This document shows positions 25,265-33,764 of a DNA stretch of 64,000 bases, in pieces (the first letter of the stretch is position 1; every line of letters begins with the position of its first letter). Location of the stretch: the NCBI GenBank assembly GCA_003963405.1, contig RXIY01000032.1:62001-126000 (forward strand), given 5' to 3'. This stretch comes from Hyphomicrobiales bacterium (GTDB taxonomy: Bacteria; Pseudomonadota; Alphaproteobacteria; Rhizobiales; Beijerinckiaceae). A program made the translations under genes and the position numbers. The notes under the pieces were generated by a model that ran no database searches, had not been told where the DNA came from, and saw only the letters and a list, made by a program, of their open reading frames with translations.

Positions 25265-25883
25265 CGTCCAAAATCCTTGCCTGCCTGGCTTTCCGAGCGC
25301 GATGCGACCGGCTCGCGCCCGCCCTGCTCGGCGCAAACGCGCCGGCGTGGACGTTCGACAGATGACTCTAAAGTATCTATCGATCAATCCGTCAATATCC
25401 ATCGGGTCATTTGCATTTGAAATCATGTTGAACACTCTACGGTGACATTATGAATTCGATAATACTGAACTCAAAATGCACTGCACAATCATAGTAATGC
25501 TTGGATACAGCCATGTTTATATTTTTTGATTATATAGCGCTTGAGCGAGCAACCCGCACCGCCCGCCGCTCTAAATTCTGAGGCGCCTTGCGCAAGGCAA
25601 TCGCCGGTCCAGCTGACAGGCGGCGATTACTGCCGATGCGACGCCAGGTCGCCTTTTTCATTTCCCACCGTCTATACGCCTGATGCGCCGCCTCACGGGG
25701 TCTCGGAAGCCAGGACCCGGGTTGGCAGGTTTCACACAATTTCACGCGGGCTGATCCGACATTGTGCGCATTGCGACCATCCCAGACCGAGACAGTGGTG
25801 CTATTGTTATATATAATGCCAATATAGCGGTATTCCGTCCTGGCCCGCACTTTGCTCTGACCTTGTTGGAAAGGGGCACCAGC
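25265..25883. promoter_or_regulatory. Divergent fdhA-yqeB control region with Mo-box-like sites
   Basis: No gene is supported in these 619 bp. Two Mo-box-like sites are present. The first, at 25514-25539, has an exact half TATATAGCG at 25531-25539 (CGCTATATA on the fdhA strand) and a partial other half. The second, at 25805-25829, reads TGTTATATA at its left end and AATATAGCG at its right end, each one base from the half-site pattern, with a 7-bp spacer. The second lies 55 bp upstream of the YqeB-like gene. Control by ModE is inferred. Confidence 0.5.
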
Positions 25884-26747
25884 ATGGACGATTTCGCCGC
25901 ACACGGCTTTTTTTCTGATGGCGCGGGTCCTTACGCCGTTATCCTCGGCGCCAATGAAATCGCCTCCGCAATCGCGGTTCGCCTCTCCTGGGAGGGCTTC
26001 CGGGTTGTCATGAGCCATGACCCGTTTCCGCCGGTCATCCGGCGCGGCATGGCGTTTCATGACGCACTTTTCGAAGACTTGGCCGAGGTCGACGGGATCG
26101 TCGGCAAGCGGGCGGACTCCGCCATCGAGATCGTTCATGCACTCGCGGCTTATCGCGGGGTCGCCGTCACCCGCCTCCAGTTAACGGATCTCATCACGCT
26201 GCGGGCCCCGACCCTTATCGTCGACGCGCGCATGCAAAAGCACAGGGTCACCCCGGACCTTCGCGGCGTTGCGCGCCTCGTCGTCGGGGTCGGCCCGAAA
26301 TTCAGGGTCGGTGAAAACTGCGACATCGCGATCGAAACCCATCCAGCCCGAACGGGCGATCTTGTGGCGGCGGGGGAGACGCTCGCCGCCGATGGAGTCG
26401 CCCGCGCGTTGGCGGGCGCCGGCAAGGAGCGCTTTGTCTATTCGACCTCACAAGGGACCTGGCGCACGCCGCTCGACATCGGGGCGCGGGTCTTCCGGGG
26501 CTACATCATCGGCTACCTCGACGGCTCGCCGGTCCGCGCGCCGATGGACGGCCATCTTCGCGGGATTGCTCGTGATGGGACGCTCGCGCCCAGCGGCGTA
26601 AAGCTCGTGGAGATTGACCCGCGCGGACGCCAAGCGAGCTGGACCGGCACGGATGAGCGCGGCCGGACGATTGCCGCGGCCGTCGTCGACGCGATTGAAA
26701 AGGCGCGCGAGCACCTGGCGGCCACCCCGCAGCCAACGCTGCATTAA
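25884..26747 (+). CDS. YqeB/EF2563-like molybdenum hydroxylase accessory protein
   Basis: The start at 25884 follows GAAAGGGG by 8 bases. The 287-residue protein begins with an NAD-like fold (YAVILGANEIASAIAVRLSW) and contains TLIVDARMQKHRV and the FRVGENCDIAIETHPARTGD region typical of the EF2563/YqeB family. These proteins, related to XdhC, accompany selenium-dependent molybdenum hydroxylases and seem to help load the cofactor. Here it is beside fdhA, DUF2478 and modE, so a role in finishing a molybdenum enzyme is likely but not proven. A Mo-box-like site is just upstream. Confidence 0.82.
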   Translation: MDDFAAHGFFSDGAGPYAVILGANEIASAIAVRLSWEGFRVVMSHDPFPPVIRRGMAFHDALFEDLAEVDGIVGKRADSAIEIVHALAAYRGVAVTRLQLTDLITLRAPTLIVDARMQKHRVTPDLRGVARLVVGVGPKFRVGENCDIAIETHPARTGDLVAAGETLAADGVARALAGAGKERFVYSTSQGTWRTPLDIGARVFRGYIIGYLDGSPVRAPMDGHLRGIARDGTLAPSGVKLVEIDPRGRQASWTGTDERGRTIAAAVVDAIEKAREHLAATPQPTLH

Positions 26748-26765
26748 AGGAGCTGAGAGGCTGGA

Positions 26766-27311
26766 ATGTTGCTCGCCGCAAAACGCATCGCAGCCGTGCA
26801 AGGCCCATCGAGCCCCCTGATTCAGGACACGCTGTTCGTTTTCGCCTAACACTTGCGGCTTCAGGGCCTGCGTGTCGCCGGGGTCGTCGAGATTTCTCCC
26901 TGCGAGGCGGACGGGCGTTGCAAAAGCCTCAGCGTCCGGAACCTGGCCTCGGGGGAAATCTATCCGATCTCTCAAGAGCTCGGCAGGGGTTCGGAAGCCT
27001 GCAATCTCGATCCAAGCGGCCTGGCTCTTGCCTGCGGGGTGATCGAAGACGCCATCGAGCGCGGCGTCGACCTGGTGGTTTTGAGCAAATTTGGCAAGCT
27101 CGAAGCCGCCCGCAGCGGTCTATGCGACGCGTTCCGCGCGGCAATGTTGGCGGATATTCCCGTCATTACCGCCGTTTCTTCCTCGGCCGCGGAGGATTGG
27201 GGACGGTTTGCCGGAGAACTCGCGCAATCCGTGGACGCGCGGATCGACGCCTTGGAGGAGTGGTGGGAAACCCACAGCGAGCAAAATGAGGGGCACCAAC
27301 GCCCTCTTTAG
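26766..27311 (+). pseudogene. DUF2478 (putative molybdenum-linked NTPase) interrupted by an in-frame stop
   Basis: From ATG 26766 the frame reads MLLAAKRIAAVQGPSSPLIQ and DTLFVFA, then TAA at 26847-26849, and continues in the same frame with HLRLQGLRVAGVVEIS to 27311. The later part has DUF2478 features: ISQELGRGSEACNLDP and LVVLSKFGKLEAA. DUF2478 proteins are P-loop-like and occur in mod gene clusters; the nonsense codon removes the N-terminal strand and nucleotide loop. A TTG at 26853 could restart translation, giving a shortened 152-residue protein. Either a recent mutation or a sequencing error could explain it. Confidence 0.75.
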
Positions 27312-27401
27312 GGACAGGGTCTTCCTGCGTGGGGCGGCGTTTTTGACTTTTGCCGGAATCTAGCAAGATTGGCGCTCGTTATACGTTTGGACGCCCCGGC
27401 A

Positions 27402-28196
27402 ATGTCTGCATCGAGAAAGATCGACGCCCTCCTGGCGCTGCGAAGCGAGGGCAAGCTCCTGGTCGGGCGCGACCGCATCAAGGTTCTCGAGGCCGTCGCC
27501 GAGCACAAGAGCATTTCAAAAGCCGCCAAGGCGGTTGGCTTCAGCTACAAGGCCGCCTGGGACGCCGTGGCTGCGATCAACAATCTGCTCCCGAGCCCGG
27601 CCTTTGTCACCAAGGCCGGCGGCAGAAGCGGCGGCGGCGCCGAAGTGACAACCGAGGGGCTCAAGCTGATCGAGACGTTCCATAAGCTGGAGGAGCGCCT
27701 GTCCCGTATTTCCTCCATGATTGCAGCGGAAGGGCTCGACGGATCGGACGATTTCCCGCTCTTGGGTCTCGGGCTTCGCATCTCGGCGCGCAATGTGTTT
27801 CGCGCCGAGGTGGTTTCGGTCAAGAAATGGCCGGTGGATGTTGAACTAACGCTCAAGATCTCCGGCGAGCACAAGCTTTACTCCGTCATCACCAACGAAG
27901 CGACTGCGGATCTCGACCTTCAGCCCGGGCGGAAAGTGATTGCTCTGGTCAAGTCGTCCTCCGTAGAACTCGTTCCATCGGCTCGATCCTCAGATGACGC
28001 CCACAATCGCTTCACGGGTGTCGTCTCCCGCCGCACCGATGCGGAGCGCAACTGCGAATTACTGATCGACATCGGCGCCGGAAAGACCATGACGGCCGTC
28101 GTGCCGCGTCGCTTCGTCGAGGAGATGGGCTTGGAGCAAGGAAGCCCGGTGACGGTCCGTTTCGCGGCGGAAGACGTGATTATCGCCGCCGACTGA
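27402..28196 (+). CDS. modE: ModE, molybdate-responsive transcription regulator
   Basis: Taking ATG 27402, the 264-residue protein starts with a LysR-like winged HTH (HKSISKAAKAVGFSYKAAWD) and dimerisation helix, and then has two Mop-type domains: GLRISARNVFRAEVVSVKKW near the middle and RFTGVVSRRTDAERN near the end. Bound molybdate makes ModE repress mod genes and activate or repress molybdoenzyme genes. Targets with Mo-box-like half sites in this window are modA, fdhA and the YqeB-like gene. A CGTTATACG at 27376-27384 just before its own start could be a weak autoregulatory half site. Confidence 0.93.
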   Translation: MSASRKIDALLALRSEGKLLVGRDRIKVLEAVAEHKSISKAAKAVGFSYKAAWDAVAAINNLLPSPAFVTKAGGRSGGGAEVTTEGLKLIETFHKLEERLSRISSMIAAEGLDGSDDFPLLGLGLRISARNVFRAEVVSVKKWPVDVELTLKISGEHKLYSVITNEATADLDLQPGRKVIALVKSSSVELVPSARSSDDAHNRFTGVVSRRTDAERNCELLIDIGAGKTMTAVVPRRFVEEMGLEQGSPVTVRFAAEDVIIAAD

Positions 28197-28411
28197 CCCC
28201 AACGGGGCCCGCCGGTTCATACGCATCGCCAGCGAGAAGCCAATCTGTTCGCATAACAGAAGAGTTCGACGCGGCCCGGTAGAGAGCCTGATTGGCGGGC
28301 ACACCGCTGCGGCCAAAGAGTGTAGACAATTAGGCGCGTAACAAATTGATCCTTTGCGGGTCTGTAGACGATTTTCTTGCGGCTAATGCATTGTTTTTTA
28401 ATTCTCTTGCA

Positions 28412-28461
28412 CGCGACTGTTAATCGCTAGGTCGTAGGTTCGAGTCCTACTCGGGGAGCCA
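28412..28461 (+). other. 3' half of a tRNA-Asn gene, probable attachment-site scar
   Basis: The 50 bp form the 3' part of a tRNA: anticodon arm CGCGA-CTGTTAA-TCGCT with anticodon GTT (Asn), variable loop AGGTC, T-arm GTAGG-TTCGAGT-CCTAC, acceptor strand TCGGGGA, discriminator G and encoded CCA. The 5' acceptor strand and D-arm are missing from the preceding bases. Such partial copies arise when an element integrates into a tRNA 3' end. With this orientation the element would extend leftward, and the intact tRNA would lie beyond the left end of the window. Confidence 0.8.
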
Positions 28462-29037
28462 TAAAAACCAAAATTATTGACGCGCGATGGCCGTCGACCG
28501 CTGGCCGATTATGTCGGCGATCGTCCGCGACGCCTCTCGTAGGCTCGTCCTTGGAGTGTGACGGAGCCCATGGCAGGTCAGACCCTGCCCTGAGAAGCCC
28601 TCGGTCTACAGCGACGTCTAATTGTCGCAGAGCGCGGCTGGCGCTCCGTCGTCAGACTGCGCAAGCGTGCCGCCCTCGGCGATCCCGCCAGCGTGAATCA
28701 TGCGGTAGCGCTTCAGCGAAACGCGCCGGCGCGCCGCCGCTGATTTTCCGATTTATGCCCTCGGCCCGGGAATCATGCCAGACGCTTAGTGTGTGGATTC
28801 TAGGCCAGCAAGAGACAGTCTGCGCGCTGTAGGGCGAGCGATGCGGTAGGCATTCCGCGACCGAGCCGAACAGCCTCCGTGAGGACGGGCCATCTGAGAC
28901 GTTTCTTGCGTCACATCTGGTCAATTCCGTCGAGCAAAAACCCTTGCTCCTGGCGCTCTTCTCCTGGGACGCAGGCGCCGGCCGCGGCCACCGTCACCTG
29001 CCACACACAGCCGCACGCTCCCTGCCCGCGCATGTTT
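28462..29037. other. Gene-free interval right of the tRNA-Asn scar
   Basis: These 576 bp show no reading frame with recognisable coding character on either strand. Just left of the tRNA-Asn scar there is a direct repeat TGTAGAC at 28321-28327 and 28363-28369, which may be part of an element end. The segment itself looks like decayed sequence; no transposase, hairpin or tRNA is identified in it. Confidence 0.5.
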
Positions 29038-30189
29038 TCAGCGCGCCCCACAAGAGCGCGCGCCCGGCGCGGCCAGCGCCGCGAGGTCCTTTCGCAGATG
29101 TTTGGTCGCGGGCGTCACGATGGCGATGAAGTAAGACTCCCTCAGTCTCCGGCTGTAGAGCGAGTTGCGCAGATAAGACCGCGCGCCCGCATGGAGCATG
29201 AGCGCCTGTGTCGCGTCGAGTGCAAGAGTCGATCCCCGGAGCCGCACCTCGAGAACGCGGCGCAAATAATCCTGATCGTCTTCGAAGGGCGTCGCCGCCA
29301 GCGACATGATCTCCCCTTCGAGCGCGTCGAGCGATGCATCGAGCGCATCGGGTCCCGTGGGGAGATGAGCGTTGATCTCTCGGATGCGCGCCGGGAGGTC
29401 GCGCATGAGTTCAGCGCAATCGCGCACGAGGCCCGCCACCATGCCCGTCTGAAGCAGCAGGAAGCCGGGCTTGATGCGCCTCGCAAAACGCGGGAGCGCG
29501 TCGGACAGCAGGTTCTCATCTGCAACGAAGGCTTTACGGAAGCCCACGGCGCAGGTCGCCGTCCCCTCGAGCGCGATGAACTGCGCGCCCTTGCGGCTTT
29601 CGACGCCATCCGCGCCAAGGCGCGCGACAGCCGCGACCCGCTCTCCCTTTGGCCCGTCGAAGCAGAAGGCGAAGAAATGGCCCTCCTGCAGATTGGACAC
29701 CCAGGGCAGCGCCCCCTCGACGAGATAGCCGCCAGCGACCCTTTCGCCGCGCAGCCGCATCGGTTCGATGCCCGAAAGCGCCTTCATCGGATTGGACAGA
29801 CCCGTGCCGCCGAGAACGGCGCCCGCGGCGGCGGCGGCCTGCAGGCGCGCGCGAAGCCCGGGGTTCTCCGAGTTTTGAAGATACCAGCCGAAGGCGTCCT
29901 GGCACCAGGCGCAGAAGGCCGTGGACAGGCACGCCTCCGCAACCGCGCTGATCGCAGAAATGGCGAGGCCGAGGTCGACGCCCGCCGCTTCCCCGAAGCC
30001 CTCGTGATGCTGCGCGAAGGCGCCGGCCGCGCCGAGTTGCGTCAATGCGGAGGACGGGTAAAGGCCGTCGGCGTCGATGCGCGCGGCGAGAGGCCTCACC
30101 TCGCGCTCGACGACGGCGCGCACCCGCGCGAGCATGTCCGGCTTTTGGCGCGCGCGCGCGATGGGCGCTGTCGTTCCCGCGAGAGTCAT
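29038..30189 (-). CDS. Acyl-CoA-dehydrogenase-like flavoprotein
   Basis: From ATG 30189 (overlapping the OsmC stop by 4 bp) the protein has 383 residues and the acyl-CoA dehydrogenase fold: a helical N-terminal domain, a middle beta domain with GGTGLSNPMKALSGI, and a C-terminal helical domain with HAGARSYLRNSLYSRRLRES. Members in ABC importer operons include flavin-dependent desulfurising monooxygenases of the SfnC and DszC type; genuine beta-oxidation enzymes usually keep a catalytic Glu that I cannot assign here. It is the last gene of the ABC-OsmC operon. Organosulfur use is an inference from context. Confidence 0.8.
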   Translation of the reverse strand: MTLAGTTAPIARARQKPDMLARVRAVVEREVRPLAARIDADGLYPSSALTQLGAAGAFAQHHEGFGEAAGVDLGLAISAISAVAEACLSTAFCAWCQDAFGWYLQNSENPGLRARLQAAAAAGAVLGGTGLSNPMKALSGIEPMRLRGERVAGGYLVEGALPWVSNLQEGHFFAFCFDGPKGERVAAVARLGADGVESRKGAQFIALEGTATCAVGFRKAFVADENLLSDALPRFARRIKPGFLLLQTGMVAGLVRDCAELMRDLPARIREINAHLPTGPDALDASLDALEGEIMSLAATPFEDDQDYLRRVLEVRLRGSTLALDATQALMLHAGARSYLRNSLYSRRLRESYFIAIVTPATKHLRKDLAALAAPGARSCGAR

Positions 30190-30737
30190 GCGCCGCCCTT
30201 TTCCGCGCCTGTCACCGTGAGCGCCACAGGTTTTGCGATCGTGTTGGCGACGGGCGACCATTTCTGCGCATGGGCGATCAGCGCGTCGAGCGTCTCCTTC
30301 GGGGCGTCGGCGTCAAGCGTCACGCGCACGCGGATCCCCTCGAAGCCGACGGGTTTGGGCGAGGTGTCGCCCGTTCCCCAGACCGAGGTGATGTTGATGT
30401 CGGCTTCGAGATCGAGCGCGAGCGAACGAACGGCGATTCCCTGCGCGACGGCGTTGGCGTGAATGCCGACCGCCAGACAGGAGCCGAGCGCGGCGAGCAG
30501 CGCCTCGGAGGGATTGGGGGCCGTGTCGTCACCGAGCAAACCCGGCGGCTCGTCGACGATATGCGGCGGCAGATTGCGGATGAAATTGAGGTGGCGGAAC
30601 CGGCCTTCGGCGACCGTGCGGCATCGGACCGTCTTGATGGCCGCGGGATTGGCCTTGCCGGCGGCGATGAGGGCGTCGAGCCCGTCCTTGCTGATCGGCG
30701 CGAGGCAGGAGGTGAGAACCGGGGCGTCATTGCTCAT
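30186..30737 (-). CDS. OsmC family protein
   Basis: The OsmC/Ohr fold is recognised from ALLAALGSCLAVGIHANAVA, which holds one of the two redox cysteines, and from the C-terminal ALIAHAQKWSPVANTI. OsmC proteins reduce organic hydroperoxides with paired cysteines. The second Cys, normally in the segment around AHAQKWSPV, is absent, so a peroxidase role is doubtful and binding or another chemistry is possible. The start could also be nine bases upstream. It overlaps the acyl-CoA-dehydrogenase-like gene by 4 bp. Confidence 0.88.
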   Translation of the reverse strand: MSNDAPVLTSCLAPISKDGLDALIAAGKANPAAIKTVRCRTVAEGRFRHLNFIRNLPPHIVDEPPGLLGDDTAPNPSEALLAALGSCLAVGIHANAVAQGIAVRSLALDLEADINITSVWGTGDTSPKPVGFEGIRVRVTLDADAPKETLDALIAHAQKWSPVANTIAKPVALTVTGAEKGGA

Positions 30738-30758
30738 GTCAACCATGTCCTTTTGGCG

Positions 30759-31610
30759 TCAGTCGTGATGCGTCCACGAGACGCGCGCGATCGCCGTCAC
30801 GATAAGCGCGTCGAGGAAAAAGCCGATGAGGCCAATGAGAACCACGATCGCGGCGAGACGGTCGTAATCGAGCGTGTCGCGCGCGTCGTTGATAGCGTAG
30901 CCGAGCCCGCTGGTGACGCCGAGATATTCGGCCGGGACCAGAACGATCCAGGCGACGCCGAGCGCGAGGCGGAGCCCCGTCAAAACATCCTGCGCAACCG
31001 CCGGAACGACGACGGCGGCGAGAATCTGAAAACGCCCCGCGCCGAGATTGTGCGCGAGCCGAAACCAGTCGGGATCGAGTTTTCGCACGCCATGCGCGGT
31101 CGAGAAGACGATCGGCCAGATCGAGGCCGCGAAGATGAGAAAGACGATGGCCGCGTTCCATGTGGGAAAGGCGAGGATCGCGATCGGCATCCAGGCGAGC
31201 GGGCTCACCATGCGCAGGAGCTGGAAAGGCAGCCGCGTCGCCTTGCGGAACAGCGCGCTTCGTCCGACGAGAACGCCAATCGGCGCGCCCGCCGCAAGGG
31301 CGATGGCGAGACCGCCGGCGATGCGCCCGAGACTGGGGCTTGCGGCGGCCAGCGCCGAGCCGTCGAGGAGCATCTCGAAGAGCCGGCGCAAGGCGGGCGC
31401 CGGCGCGAAGCCCGCGAAGGCGGCAGTCCCTGGATTGCGGGCGATCAGCCAGCCGCCGAACGCCCAGAGGCCCAGGAGAATGGCGAGGCCGCTCACATCG
31501 ACGAGGCCGCCCGCCAGGCGCCGGCCGGCCGCCCGCAGGCTCTCTCGAAGCGCCCTCAGGCGGCGCGCGGCGCGTCGGCCGACGGGAGAGGTCATGGCCA
31601 CGCTGGTCAT
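30759..31610 (-). CDS. ABC transporter permease, SsuC/TauC type
   Basis: The ATG at 31610 overlaps the preceding binding-protein stop (ATGA), giving 283 residues; a longer frame upstream lies inside that gene. Six or so hydrophobic segments follow a basic N-terminus rich in Arg. The EAA-type loop and the BPD_transp motif are visible around LAHNLGAGRFQILAAVVVPA. It belongs to the family of nitrate, taurine and alkanesulfonate importers and works with the ATPase at 32853 and the binding protein at 31607. Substrate unknown. Confidence 0.92.
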   Translation of the reverse strand: MTSVAMTSPVGRRAARRLRALRESLRAAGRRLAGGLVDVSGLAILLGLWAFGGWLIARNPGTAAFAGFAPAPALRRLFEMLLDGSALAAASPSLGRIAGGLAIALAAGAPIGVLVGRSALFRKATRLPFQLLRMVSPLAWMPIAILAFPTWNAAIVFLIFAASIWPIVFSTAHGVRKLDPDWFRLAHNLGAGRFQILAAVVVPAVAQDVLTGLRLALGVAWIVLVPAEYLGVTSGLGYAINDARDTLDYDRLAAIVVLIGLIGFFLDALIVTAIARVSWTHHD

Positions 31611-32836
31611 AGCGCCAGGAGCTCCTGCCGGCTGAAAGGATCGCCCTTCGCGGCGCTCCGATCCCGCCGCCAATCGGGGTAGCGCGCAAGCGCCTTTTTG
31701 ACGAGCGCGTAATCGACGAGATCCTTCGCCACGAAATCGGGATCGAGCGCGTCGAGAAAGACGCGGTCGCCTTCGATCTTCGTGTCCTTGAGCTGCTGCA
31801 CGATCAGGCGCGTCGCCGAGGGATAGGGCCACGGGTCGAAATCAATGCGGCCATTGCCCCAATCGGTATGGCGAATGACGTCCTTGTAGGCAGGATCCTG
31901 CGCGTAGGCCGTCACCGCGCGCGTCACGACTTTGGCGGGCGCGGGCAGATAGCCGGCGCCGTCGCGCGAGAGAAGCTTTGCGACTTCTTCCTTGTTCTGC
32001 GAGGCGTAGATTTCCGCGCGCACGATCGCGTTGACGACTTTCTGCGCCCATTCCGGCCGCTTCTCGATCAACGGCTGCAACATGGAGACGACGCAGCAAG
32101 GATGATTTTTCCAAATGTCTCCGGTAAAGCGCAGCACCCGCGCACCGGCGTTCAATTCGCCAAGCGCGTCGAAAGGCTCGGCGACGATGTAGCCGTCGAC
32201 CTTCTTTGCTGCGAGCGCCGGCGGCATATCCGGCGGCTGAAGAATCTGCAGATTGACTTCCCTGGGCCCGAGCGTCGCCCCCTGCGGCTTGACGACCGGC
32301 GTGAGCCCGCTTTTGCGCAGTGCGTATTGCAGCACGATATTGTGCATCGAATACCAGAACGGCACGGCGAGCTGCTTGCCGGCGAGATCGGAAAAGTCTT
32401 TCACGCCGCCGTCGCCCTGCACGACGAGCGCCGAGCCGTTGGTGTGCGCCCAGGCGACAACCTTCACCGGCACATGGCTGCCGTAGCGCAGCCAGAGCGC
32501 CGTCGGCTTCAGCAGATGGACGACATTGAAGCGCCCGGCCGTGAAGCCCTCGATCAGCGGCGCCCAGCCGCGAATGAGTTCGGGCTTGGCGACCTTGAGC
32601 CCCTCCTCCTCGAAATACCCATTGGCGTGGGCAAGGAGCAGCGGCGTCGCGTCGGTGATCGGGAGATAGCCGATGCGCAGAGTCTCGTCGTCGCTCTCGA
32701 TGGCGCGCGCCGCGCCAGACACGCCCGCAAGCAGCGCCGCGAGGCCGCCCATGGCGAGCCGGTCGAGAACGTGACGGCGCGACACGCCCGCGCCCGGCGC
32801 ATAATGGAGGTCGTAATGGTCGCAATCCTTGCACAT
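31607..32836 (-). CDS. Periplasmic substrate-binding protein of the SsuA/NMT1 type, with Cys-rich N-terminus
   Basis: The 409-residue protein is a type II binding protein (TLRIGYLPITDATPLLLAHA near residue 52, GKQLAVPFWYSMHNIVLQYA, and ALAAKKVDGYIVAEPFDALG). It is expected to deliver an anion such as a sulfonate or nitrate-type compound. Ahead of the signal peptide (SRRHVLDRLAMGGLAALLAG, resembling a Tat signal) it has MCKDCDHYDLHYAPGAGV, with a CxxC and two His. This extra N-terminal segment is unusual for the family. It is coupled to the permease by a 4-bp overlap. Confidence 0.9.
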   Translation of the reverse strand: MCKDCDHYDLHYAPGAGVSRRHVLDRLAMGGLAALLAGVSGAARAIESDDETLRIGYLPITDATPLLLAHANGYFEEEGLKVAKPELIRGWAPLIEGFTAGRFNVVHLLKPTALWLRYGSHVPVKVVAWAHTNGSALVVQGDGGVKDFSDLAGKQLAVPFWYSMHNIVLQYALRKSGLTPVVKPQGATLGPREVNLQILQPPDMPPALAAKKVDGYIVAEPFDALGELNAGARVLRFTGDIWKNHPCCVVSMLQPLIEKRPEWAQKVVNAIVRAEIYASQNKEEVAKLLSRDGAGYLPAPAKVVTRAVTAYAQDPAYKDVIRHTDWGNGRIDFDPWPYPSATRLIVQQLKDTKIEGDRVFLDALDPDFVAKDLVDYALVKKALARYPDWRRDRSAAKGDPFSRQELLAL

Positions 32837-32852
32837 GGTTCTTTTGCTTTCG

Positions 32853-33614
32853 TCAGGCGCCCAAAGCGAAGGGATAGGGTTCGGGTTCGAGAGCGTCGAG
32901 AAGACGCGCGCGCAACCGTGCGCGGCCCTCGCCGTCGATCTCGCGCGGGATGTCGAACTCGGCGACGACGCGGCCCCGATCGGCGGCCATCACTACGACG
33001 CGCGTGGCGAGATCGAGCGCGTCGTCGACATCGTGAGTGACGACCATCAGGGCGAATTCAAATTTCCGCCGCATGTTGCGCAGCTCGCGACGAAGATCGC
33101 CGCGGGTCACGGGATCGAGCGCGGAAAAGGGCTCGTCGAGAAGGAGAACATCGGGATCCACGGCGAGGGAGCGCGCGAGCGCCACGCGCTGTTGCTGCCC
33201 GCCAGAGAGTTCGCGCACATGGGCGCGCCCGCGTCCGGCAAGGCCGACCTGCGCGAGCAGCGCCTCGGCGCGGTCCCGCGCCTCCTGCTTGCGGCCATCG
33301 AAATGCAGCGCCAAAGCGACGTTGCCGGCGGCGTCGAGCCAGGGGAAGAGCAAGGGGCGCTGGAACATCAGCGTGCGACGGATCGGTTTGCAGTCGTCGA
33401 ACCGGTCGGCGAAGCGAATGTCGCCTCGTGTCGGCTGGAGAAGCCCAGCCATGATCTGCAAAAGCGTCGACTTTCCGCAGCCGCTGCGACCGATGACGGC
33501 AACGCATTCTCCGGGTTGGACGCACAGGTTCACGTCGGCGAGAACCGGCGTGGCGTGGCGGGCATAGCGATGCGCGACGCGGCGCAATTCAATCAGCGGA
33601 AGAGAGATCGGCAC
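32853..33614 (-). CDS. ABC transporter ATPase, SsuB/TauB type
   Basis: The GTG at 33614 has AAAGGAGC a few bases upstream and is chosen; it gives 253 residues, the usual length, whereas an ATG further upstream adds a non-conserved piece. The P-loop is GRSGCGKST, the signature LSGGQQQRVALARSLAVDPD, the Walker B LLLDEPFSALD and the switch His is in VVTHDVDDALDLA. It energises the importer with the permease at 30759 and binding protein at 31607. It is the first gene of the minus-strand operon, divergent from a TetR gene. Confidence 0.93.
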   Translation of the reverse strand: MPISLPLIELRRVAHRYARHATPVLADVNLCVQPGECVAVIGRSGCGKSTLLQIMAGLLQPTRGDIRFADRFDDCKPIRRTLMFQRPLLFPWLDAAGNVALALHFDGRKQEARDRAEALLAQVGLAGRGRAHVRELSGGQQQRVALARSLAVDPDVLLLDEPFSALDPVTRGDLRRELRNMRRKFEFALMVVTHDVDDALDLATRVVVMAADRGRVVAEFDIPREIDGEGRARLRARLLDALEPEPYPFALGA

Positions 33615-33647
33615 GGAGCGGCTCCTTTCGGCAAACAGACTACAAAA

Positions 33648-33661
33648 ATAATAGATATTAT
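33648..33661. promoter_or_regulatory. AT-rich palindrome between the ABC operon and tetR
   Basis: ATAATA-GA-TATTAT is a perfect 6-bp inverted repeat with a 2-bp centre in the divergent interval, overlapping the region where the ABC operon promoter should lie (34 bp upstream of the GTG start). It is a candidate operator for the neighbouring TetR regulator. A second AT-rich palindrome, TATAC-N6-GTATA, is at 34545-34560. Confidence 0.45.
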
Positions 33662-33764
33662 CAAGTGGCTGGATTTCTCCCGTCATTCGTGTTGCAATGC
33701 CTTGAATTTGATCGCCAACGATCGCGCCAGGCGCATGCTGTCAGAACGAATGGTCTAGAAAAAA

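Noticed and set aside
25541-25816. Plus-strand frame in the fdhA-yqeB interval
   Set aside because: No ribosome site, no recognisable domain, and it overlaps the candidate Mo-box sites.
28551-28924. Short frames in the interval right of the tRNA-Asn scar
   Set aside because: They lack ribosome sites, domains or conserved features, and the two strands overlap; most likely decayed sequence.
28879-31682. Long plus-strand frames opposite the acyl-CoA dehydrogenase, OsmC and permease genes
   Set aside because: They overlap three well-supported minus-strand genes and encode Arg/Ala-rich low-complexity peptides.
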